Below are positions 56,647 through 64,000 of a DNA stretch of 64,000 nt, in pieces. The notes beneath the pieces were generated by a model. That model had not been told where the DNA came from, did not search any database, and saw only the letters and a list, made by a program, of their open reading frames with translations. The translations under genes were made by a program, and so were the position numbers. Positions within the stretch are counted from its first letter, which is position 1; every line of letters starts with the position of its first letter. Origin of the DNA: Urophycis tenuis. Lineage: Eukaryota > Chordata > Actinopteri > Gadiformes > Phycidae. The stretch is from positions 62,001 through 126,000 of the forward strand of contig JAXIVH010000100.1 of assembly GCA_036785325.1 (NCBI GenBank). Direction: 5' to 3'.

Positions 56647-58731
56647 AAAGGTGGAATTCCAGGCTTCTCAGGATGCCTGGAACACACCGGAGTTCTCAGT
56701 CAGATGATCCGTGAAGCTAAAGTCAACAAAGGCAACCTGACTGTTGTCTGGTTGGATTTGGCCAATGCCTACGGATCAATCCCTCACGCCCTCATCCATG
56801 TAGCATTAGACCACTACCACATCCCTCAGCACATCAAGGGAATGATCACCAGCTACTTTGGCGGAATCCAGCTACGATTCAAGACAGCCCAATTCACAAC
56901 ACAGTGGCAATGCCTGGAAAAAGGAATCGTAACTGGTTGCACAATCTCCCCCATCCTGTTTGTCATGGGAATGAACCTCCTAATAACAGCTGCGGAAAAG
57001 GAAGCCCGAGGTCCAAAAATGGAGTCGGGCATCCGGCAACCCCCAATAAGAGGTTACATGGACGACCTCACCGTGACGACTATGACCCATGTAGAGGCGA
57101 GGTGGGTGCTAACTGCTCTGGACCACATGGCAACGTGGGCCAGAATGAAGTTCAAGCCAAAAAAATCAAGGAGCATGGTGATCAGGAACGGGAAGGTGAC
57201 CAACAGGTTCAAGCTGCATGTGCAGGAGGAAGTGATTCCATCGATAGAGGAGAATCCAATCAAGTGCCTCGGAAAGTGGTTTGATGAATCACTAACGGAC
57301 AGGAACAACATCGCCAGTACAGAAAAGCAGGTGGAGGAATGGTTGAGGAGGATCGAGAAATCAGGGCTCCCGGGGAAGTTTAAAGCATGGCTCTATCAAC
57401 ACGGGCTGTTGCCAAGACTCATGTGGCCGCTGACTGTGTACGAAGTCCCAATGACGTACGTGGAAAGAGTGGAGAGGAAGATCAATAAGTACCTCCGGAA
57501 GTGGCTGGGAATCCCTCCAAGCTTCACTTCAGTCGGCCTCTATATAAGATCAGGGCAGCTCCAACTTCCTCTGTCATCCGTGGTTGAGGAATACAAAGTG
57601 GCAAAGTGCAGAGTCGTAATGACATACAGAGACTCCCAGGATGAACAAGTCAGACACGCAGGCGTCACTACAAGATCAGGACGAAAGTGGGCAGCTGACT
57701 TATCTGTTGCACAAGCTGAGAGCATACTGAAGCTTCGGGACGTCATTGGGGCGCCATGCACAGGAAGACAGGGCCTTGGAACCTCCCATTTCCAACAGTG
57801 GAGGAAGGCAGGAACCAGTGACCGAAGAGCCATGATTCAGGAGGAGGTACGGAATCTGGAGGAGGAAGGACGGAGGTCAAGGGCAGTGGAGTTAGCTTCT
57901 CAAGGAGCCTGGACGAAATGGGACCTTCCCAAGAGGAAGATCACCTGGACGGACCTGTGGAGACTGGAGCCATTCCGCATCTCCTTCCTGCTGAGATCAG
58001 TTTATGACACACTCCCAACCCCAACAAACTTGCATAAGTGGGGCCTGAGAGAGGACCCATTATGCAAGCTTTGTGGGGAGAGGGGCACCATGGCTCACAT
58101 CCTATCCGGGTGTAAAACAGCGCTCACCCAAGGAAGGTACAGGTGGCGCCACGACAAGGTGCTCATGACACTGGCTAATACATTAGAGCAGGAGAGGAGA
58201 AAGAAACGACAACCACTGCGGAAAACAACACCAATCCGGTTTGTAAGTGAGGGGAAAGAACCATCACCCTCAGTAACAACAAGAGCCAGCCTGCTTCAAA
58301 AGGCTCAATCATGGGAAATGAAGGTTGACCTGGGAGGAAGACTGACGTTCCCACAGATTGTTCAGACAACCCTGAGGCCGGATGTAGTACTGTGGTCAGA
58401 AGAGGCAAAGAAGGTCATCCTTATCGAACTTACAGTCCCATGGGAAGAGGGGTGTGAACAGGCCTTTGAAAGAAAGAGCACCAAATATCAAGACCTTCTG
58501 CAGGACTGCAGGGGGAAGGGATGGCAAGCATGGCTATTCCCAGTCGAGGTCGGCTGTAGAGGATTCCCTGCGCAGTCAGTGTGGAGAATGCTTACAGCCA
58601 TTGGAATGACAGGTAAGGAGAGAAAGACAGCAGCTCGCAGGATGGGGGAGGCAGCAGAAAGGGCCTCTTGCTGGTTATGGAGCAGGAGAGAGGAGTTGAG
58701 CTGGAAGCCAGGAGGAGGAGATGGGCAGTGA
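56647..58731 (+). CDS. RT and restriction-like endonuclease polyprotein (truncated ORF)
   Basis: The frame is open from the element's first base, KGGIPGFSGCLEH, to the stop; the first Met is at 56704 (675 residues from there). Counting from that Met: RT motif WLDLANAYGSIPH near 16-28, TGCTISPILF, the active site YMDD at 118-121, a C-terminal CCHC knuckle (Cys454, Cys457, His465, Cys470), and a restriction-like endonuclease core with Pro559-Asp560 and Glu575 in IELTVPWEE. This order identifies a non-LTR element of the R2/NeSL/HERO type. The N-terminal DNA-binding region and fingers-domain start are missing. There are no stops or frameshifts, so the insertion is probably recent. It is not expected to be expressed as a working protein. 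Confidence 0.88.
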   Translation, partial: KGGIPGFSGCLEHTGVLSQMIREAKVNKGNLTVVWLDLANAYGSIPHALIHVALDHYHIPQHIKGMITSYFGGIQLRFKTAQFTTQWQCLEKGIVTGCTISPILFVMGMNLLITAAEKEARGPKMESGIRQPPIRGYMDDLTVTTMTHVEARWVLTALDHMATWARMKFKPKKSRSMVIRNGKVTNRFKLHVQEEVIPSIEENPIKCLGKWFDESLTDRNNIASTEKQVEEWLRRIEKSGLPGKFKAWLYQHGLLPRLMWPLTVYEVPMTYVERVERKINKYLRKWLGIPPSFTSVGLYIRSGQLQLPLSSVVEEYKVAKCRVVMTYRDSQDEQVRHAGVTTRSGRKWAADLSVAQAESILKLRDVIGAPCTGRQGLGTSHFQQWRKAGTSDRRAMIQEEVRNLEEEGRRSRAVELASQGAWTKWDLPKRKITWTDLWRLEPFRISFLLRSVYDTLPTPTNLHKWGLREDPLCKLCGERGTMAHILSGCKTALTQGRYRWRHDKVLMTLANTLEQERRKKRQPLRKTTPIRFVSEGKEPSPSVTTRASLLQKAQSWEMKVDLGGRLTFPQIVQTTLRPDVVLWSEEAKKVILIELTVPWEEGCEQAFERKSTKYQDLLQDCRGKGWQAWLFPVEVGCRGFPAQSVWRMLTAIGMTGKERKTAARRMGEAAERASCWLWSRREELSWKPGGGDGQ

Positions 58732-58894
58732 CCTGGCCACCACTGCCGGCCCACCATCGGGAGGGTGTTGTGGATAAGGGTCGAAACACCCATGAACGAT
58801 GGACACCACCTGATGACATCAAATCCTCCTGGCCAAGGCTACATTCACGTGAAGTGAATGAAGGTTGAAGCATCGTACGATGTATTTGTAATGG
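56647..58894 (+). mobile_element. R2-superclade (RLE-type) LINE, 5-prime truncated
   Basis: A 2.25-kb insertion with a near-perfect 19-bp flanking repeat ATTCATTTATTTTCT-CAG (56628-56646 and 58895-58913, one mismatch), matching an undivided site in units B-E. It contains one long open frame and a 163-bp 3-prime UTR without a poly(A) run. It starts in mid-RT, as expected of an aborted reverse transcription. Confidence 0.85.
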
Positions 58895-59033
58895 ATTCAT
58901 TTATTTTCTTCAGTATAAAAGACACAAGAAATAAGGAAGAACATGGGCACACAAATTCACATATAAGGTAATTTCTGAGTCAGGCTACCTTAGCTTATCC
59001 AGGCGATTGCCCCACCTCCTGGGTGATGAATCC

Positions 59034-59041
59034 CTGTAGAA
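59034..59041. other. empty hAT MITE target site
   Basis: CTGTAGAA occurs once here, in sequence that in B, C, D and E is split by the hAT MITE with this octamer duplicated. It marks a copy of the outer element that never received the MITE, or one resolved precisely. Confidence 0.8.
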
Positions 59042-59241
59042 TAACAAAAACATGCTTTACATTGCAAACCAACCAACCAACCAACCAACCAACCAAACAA
59101 ACTCCAAAATAACAAAAGTAAACTTAAACAACTGAAGAAAATAACACAGCACACAAAAAGGGGATTAACATCACTAGAGGGGGAGAAGTCCAGCCACCAG
59201 CAGGGGAGGAAGCCAGCAAGCCACAAGGCCACCAACACTTA

Positions 59242-60227
59242 TTTACAGCCAAGCATTAGTAAACAAAATGACAAACCCACCAGCAGCACCCAAACAAGCA
59301 GCCTTCCAGCTAGCGGTGGCTAGTAGCCACTGGACAGCTAGCCGAGTTCAGACCAGCAGGCCGTAGAGATGCATCCTCACGACAGCGAGGAGATCGGGCC
59401 GCACGGCCACGAGGGGAACAGAACAGCAACCGCATGAGACGCCACAGACCCTGAGAGGAGTGCAGTGGTGTAGCCACAAATGTTCAAATGGCTGGACACA
59501 GAAAAAAAACCGGGTGGGCACAGAGAAAAAAACGGGTGGGCAAAGCCAATTTGATTGAACATAAGATATTCAGGTGCGTTTCTAGGTCAGAAACGCACCT
59601 GAATAGGTTAGAATCTAGAATCTAGGTTAGAATCAACAATGCTGGCGTCTGTGCAATGTAAGTGAACGGGTACATACAGTTGATAGACAGTTGCGATAGC
59701 CAATCAAATCATGAGTTGTTGACAGTGGGCCTTCTAGAAGGCCTCACGTTGAACGTGACATATACGCGTCCTGTGATTGGATACTCACTTACCGCCGTAA
59801 AACAACTAAAAGAAGAAATGGGTGCTGCAAATTGTTCTGCTGGTAATGTCTTTTGTATGCAAAGGATCGACTTGGTGTGTGGAGCTATACTGGAGTTGCA
59901 AACATAAATTGTTTAACCTAGGCAGCAATGAGACACCAAAGCACGACTGGACACTTGCAAGCTATAGGGTGCTTTTAAAAACCTTTGTGGACACCCGAGT
60001 GGATACACAGCTCAACAAACAGGTGCACACTGCCATTATGCAATTAGTGTACAACCTTGTTAAAGCTTGCATGTATTCTATGTGAACTTATTTAAACTTT
60101 TTGGACAGATATTTTTAAATACCCTTTTATTTTTTAGTTTTGACAGTAACACGTAGAGGTATGTTTTAATGGCTGATGTGAGTTTATTGATTTTTAAATG
60201 CTCTGGAAAATAGTCCGTTTTGTTCAC
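59242..60227. mobile_element. unidentified insertion of about 1 kb
   Basis: It sits between CCACCAACACTT and CACAATTGAGGTGATG, which are only a few bases apart in units B-E. Its right part recurs at 1-240. It contains a 17-bp-arm hairpin at 59567-59605. No protein similarity is recognised in any frame. Confidence 0.6.
59567..59605. repeat. perfect 17-bp-arm inverted repeat
   Basis: TATTCAGGTGCGTTTCT, loop AGGTC, then AGAAACGCACCTGAATA. The two arms are exact complements. Confidence 0.92.
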
Positions 60228-60397
60228 AATTGAGGTGATGCAATGCCCAGTAGTGCTTAAGTGTGTTTCTGTATACTATTTCTCCAGCCGTGGTCACGTG
60301 GTGTCATACATGATGGTATCATGAGAGGTATTTATTGAAGTCGGACTAAGTAGGACATCACTGAAGGCCTAGGTGTGAAATGCACGGCCTGCCACTG

Positions 60398-60555
60398 TAT
60401 TCTGATGACTTCACTGTTGTCCACCCTGCTGGTTTGGGCTCTATTCTGTGTTTATCCTGCTGTGTTTTCTCCCCTCTCTGCTCCTGGTGGGCTCTACACT
60501 AATGTTCTACTGAACACTGTCTCACGTTGGTTCTAAAGGCTAATCATCCACTTCT
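60398..60555 (+). pseudogene. V2 intron relic, cluster G
   Basis: Keeps the CCCCTCTCTGCTCC stretch that units B-E have lost, as does the left-edge relic at 418-576. No V exon follows. Confidence 0.75.
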
Positions 60556-60744
60556 GCCACATCTTCCAAAAAATTACAAAACATTTCAGCTACTAGTACA
60601 AATTATTTCCTCTAGCAAAACATTTTGTCCGCAATAATGACCTCAACGCAAACATACTACCTACAAATACAACTACAATATATTACACCAAACGAAAACG
60701 TCAACATAATTAATACAAGTGAAAGCTCAACTACAATACATGAC

Positions 60745-61470
60745 ATCATCCCCCCTCCATTCACTCTGGATGTCTCCCAACGTTCTCCAACTCAACAGTC
60801 AGAAGACAGAGCTCATGGTTGAGGCCCCCAAGGCTCTGCTCCAGAAGGTCAGGGATCTGGTCCTGTCCATCCAGGGCTGCTCCATCTGCCCCTTCTCTCA
60901 AGTCCCCAACCTGGGTGGGATCCTAGATTCAACCCTACCATTGGAGCCCCACATCAAGTCCATCACCAAATCAGCATTTCACCACCACAAACATTTCCAA
61001 AGTCCGTCCGTCACTCACTGACTCCGTGGTGGAGACCCTCATCCCTTCATCACCTCCCGTCTGGACTGCTGTAATGGAGTCCTGTTGAGGGCTCCCCACA
61101 GAGTCCTGGATAGGCTCCAGTATAAGACTCTGCTACAAGTGTTCTCACCTGCACCTCACCCTGGGAGCACATCACCCCACTGTCATCCACCTTCACTGGC
61201 TCCCAGTCAAGTCCTGTAGAAGCTACAAACTCCTCCCCCTCACCTCCGGGTCCCTCCACGCCCTCGCCCCTCACGGTGCTCCTCAGCACCCACACCCCCT
61301 CCTGGAACCTCCGTTCCTCTGACAGCGGACTGCTTCCCCCCCACTCCGGGTTGTGGACTTATATTATGGACCGAGCTTTTAGGGAGGCTGCCCCCACTCT
61401 GTGGAACCCCCTCCCTGTGGAGATCCTCAACGCTGGAGCCATCGGCATGTTTAAAGGCTGCCTCAAGACC
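60745..61470 (+). mobile_element. LINE 3-prime fragment, unit G
   Basis: RT-thumb fragment as in unit E, with a 4-bp deletion (CACCACAAAC) that breaks the frame. It is cut by Penelope copy 3 and resumes at 63789. Confidence 0.8.
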
Positions 61471-61657
61471 TTCAGCCAAAGAGGCTGGTAGCTCTTGGTT
61501 GTAAAACGTAGACTCACGTACTGGGTGCTGTTGGAAAATGGGATCAGTTCATGATAAGCAGGAATCTCCAGGCACTCCAGAAATGGTGACGGAGGAAGGT
61601 ATCATTAAAAAGCCTTTATTTTTAACTGGCTAATACATTGGATAAAACGCCACCATG

Positions 61658-61683
61658 TTTCGACCACACTTGGTCTTCATCAG
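61658..61683 (-). ncRNA. hammerhead-like core, Penelope copy 3
   Basis: CTGATGA, A, GACC-loop-GGTC, GAAA on the minus strand. Confidence 0.55.
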
Positions 61684-61858
61684 GGCATGTACACATGAGT
61701 GAGGACTACCTCACTTATATAGGGTCAAAAAGTCATGTGACAAGAAAAACGTATGCACTCTACACCAGGTGACCATTAATGCAGCAGAAAAAAGAAAGAA
61801 AAGAGAAAGCAAGGAAATATACAAGAAAAACAAAAACATATACAGTACATCAGTGTCA

Positions 61859-62431
61859 CTATAAAAAACAAGTAAAATCAATGTCTTCATTTAGACCTGG
61901 ATATTCCATGGCATGTAAGCGGTCTATCCAAAAAGACTCCCTTTGATTTAATCTCAATAACCTATTGCCACCCCTCGCCATAGGTCTGATATGCTCAATA
62001 CCCTGTATGGTCAACAAAGAATCATTATTGTTGTGGCATTCATTCAAGTGTCTAGCCATGGGGTAATCTCTATTAACCACTCGAATGGCATATTTGTGTT
62101 CAGCCAGACGATCCCTTAAACGTCTTTTTGTGCGGCCGACATAAAAGAAACCCTCCTCACAAGGACATGCCAAACGATATATTACGAATGTCGTGTTGCA
62201 ATTAATAAAATCCCTCAGTTCATAGGTTTTCTTTGTTCTAGTGTCCAGGAAAGATTTTGATTGGTTGACATTAGAGCAGTGGGGGCAATGCATACACTTA
62301 AAAGTGCCAACAGGTTTTCTAAGCCAAGAGTCTTTATGCTGCGGTGGGAGGTATGAGCGCATTAATTTATCCCTAAGTGTGGGCGCGCGTCTAAAAGATA
62401 CCACTGGAGGTTCGGGAAATACTTCACGCAA
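61859..62431 (-). pseudogene. Penelope GIY-YIG endonuclease, copy 3
   Basis: 190-codon open stretch, with Trp for Cys in HKDSWLRKP and Leu for Phe in MARHLNECH. The frame is separate from the RT. Confidence 0.85.
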
Positions 62432-62546
62432 TTGGCTATCACTCTCAATAATCGACCAGTTTTTCCTTACTATGTTTTTAATTCATGCAGCGTGCCTACT
62501 ATAAGTAGTAACAAAGTAAGGTGGTGATTTCTTGGTCCGTTTATTT

Positions 62547-63783
62547 TTATTCTTTATTTTTATTCTTTTCAAGTAAAGCGTTGCGTTGAAGTGACTGTGC
62601 TTTACTGCTAGCTTGGGTGATAACTAAAAACCAAAAACACGCCCTCTCCGAAAACCTCCTAGCCATCGACTCGGCCTGTTCACTAACATCGCTATCCTTG
62701 TCACAAATACGTCTCAAACGTTGCAATTGGCCATATGGGATATTCCATATGAGGTGAGGGGGGAGAAACGAGTCTGCCCTGAGGATGGTATTGCGGGAGG
62801 TATCTTTTCTGAAAAGAGTAGTGTGTAGCTGTCCTTCCGGGCCCTTGTAGATGGTCAAATCCAGAAAATTGATTTCATCAAAAGAGTAATCTAGTGATAG
62901 TTTGATGTTGGGATTGATACCATTGACATAAGTATGAAAATTCAACTATTGAGTTTCAGACCCACTAAAAAACAAAAACACATCATTAATGTAGCGTCCA
63001 TACCACATAATACACTCAAAAAAAGGATTGCAAGAGTTTAGTATGTGCTCCTTTTCCCATAGACCCAAATACAAGCATGCGTAATTAGGTGAAAAACATG
63101 ATCCCATAGGTACACCAATTATCTGTACATACAATTCATCCATGAACATGAAAACATTGTTGTGAATCACCCAGTCCGTCAGTTTTTAATAGAAATTCAC
63201 TCGAGTCACATCTGCCTGTAATGTAATGTTTCAGCGCAAATAAGCCCTGCTGATGGTCAATGTTCGTGTGCAAACTTTCAACATCCATGCTGACTAGAAA
63301 ATGTGTGCGTACATTGGGTAATGTTTTCAAACTGTTCAGTACATCCGTGGTGTCTTCTAAAAAGATGGAAGTTCTACCAGTGGCTTAATGAAGGAGTCAA
63401 TGTATTTCGATGCGGGCTCAGTGAGTGTGCCATTGCCTGCTATGATAGGCCGACCAGGGGGATTGTCCTCTTTGTGCACCTTAGGGAGTAAATAGAAAGC
63501 TGCAACAACTGGGTACTCAACAGTCGAAAAACCAAGTTTGTTTGGTGTTATACAGCCTTCATCATATGCTACTTGCAAGAAAGCATCAAATTCTTTTTTC
63601 ATTGTGGGCAATGGGTTGGTATACAGTCTCTCATAGTATTTGGTGTCGACGATGTGCTTCCTTTATGTATTTGTCCATAGACAGTACCACTACAGCACCA
63701 CCTTTGTCCGCTGGACGGATAATGATGTCCCTGTTGTCGGAAAGTTCCTTAAGCGCAATGCGCTCGTTTTTGGAAAGATTAGT
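62547..63783 (-). pseudogene. Penelope reverse transcriptase, copy 3
   Basis: RT motifs in several frames, with YIND at the active site and a tandem duplication of TTTATTTTTATTCTT near 62540-62570. Confidence 0.83.
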
Positions 63784-63788
63784 TCTGT

Positions 63789-64000
63789 GCTGCCTCAAGA
63801 CCCTCTTACTGGCCATTGCTATTTTCTCACTTTTACTCCTTGCTTTGTTCATTTCATGTTTTTGTTGCATGCCTCCAACTTGTAACACATATTAAAGCCC
63901 TGATAGAAAGCAATAAATGGATATGTTGTTGTTGCTCTTATCAATACTGCTATACATTAAATACAACCTGAAGAGAGTTAAGTTCATGGAATCAGTCTTT
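63789..64000. repeat. start of a further cluster unit
   Basis: LINE tail and the C 3-prime flank, ending at CATGGAATCAGTCTTT, which matches 43396-43610 leading to C-F. An eighth constant exon would be expected about 0.7 kb beyond the edge on the minus strand. Confidence 0.7.

Larger units (their letters stand above)
52131..61470. repeat. cluster G unit of the Ig light-chain array
   Basis: C-G, J-G, V1-G, two V2 leader relics, gypsy fragment, R2-like LINE, an unidentified 1-kb insertion, V2 intron relic and LINE fragment. 52131-52742 is C flank. 53253-53888 is the J-C intron. 53966-54538 shows nothing recognised. The next C lies beyond the window. Confidence 0.65.
61471..63788 (-). mobile_element. 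Penelope-like element copy 3
   Basis: Same insertion point and 14-bp duplication (61457-61470, 63789-63802). Private changes include an insertion reading ACTAAAAACCAAAAACAC near 62624, apparently copied from the element's own sequence near 62966. Confidence 0.88.

Overview
The window is vertebrate, and almost certainly teleost, germline DNA carrying a tandem array of immunoglobulin light-chain gene clusters of the kappa-like type. Three things show this: seven near-identical Ig constant exons ending in a Cys-Ser-Glu tail, V segments with 12-bp-spacer recombination signals and J segments with 23-bp-spacer signals, and V segments lying in the opposite orientation to J and C, the layout known for teleost L1/L3 light-chain loci. 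Fish-type mobile elements (Rex3-like and other LINEs, a Penelope-like element, hAT elements, a tRNA-derived SINE) agree. The species cannot be named from the sequence alone.

Layout: seven clusters, A to G, each read left to right as C (minus), J (minus), V1 (plus), then a second-V position. The constant exons lie at 5806, 14461, 21539, 28367, 35065, 44322 and 52930. Each has one J about 0.63-0.84 kb away and one V1 gene (52-bp leader exon, short intron, V exon) a further 0.7 kb along. B to E repeat with a period near 6.9 kb, except that a 2.3-kb Penelope insertion lengthens the E-to-F spacing. Both window edges cut through repeat units, so the array continues on both sides.

Second V position: only cluster A keeps a V exon of a second family (10355-10902), and it lacks the first canonical cysteine. 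In B, C, D, E, G and at the left edge, only its promoter with half a leader and/or part of its leader intron survive. They are separated by a nested stack of mobile DNA: an outer insertion starting TGTGACATAG, a gypsy fragment bounded by TGTAGCC and GGCTACA, and a hAT MITE.

Mobile DNA fills most of the space between clusters: a LINE 3-prime fragment in most units, three copies of one Penelope-like insertion sharing the same target-site duplication, a restriction-like-endonuclease (R2-superclade) LINE with an open frame of about 694 codons in cluster G, a 2.2-kb hAT element in cluster F, and others. Several insertions can be compared with empty sites in sister units, so the order of events can be read directly.

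How it works: all V and J recombination signals point the same way along the chromosome. V-J joining must therefore proceed by inversion, within a cluster or between clusters, bringing V, J and C onto one strand. Variation between the seven V1 genes is concentrated in CDR1 length, CDR2 and one CDR3 codon, while leaders, introns, frameworks and recombination signals are nearly constant.
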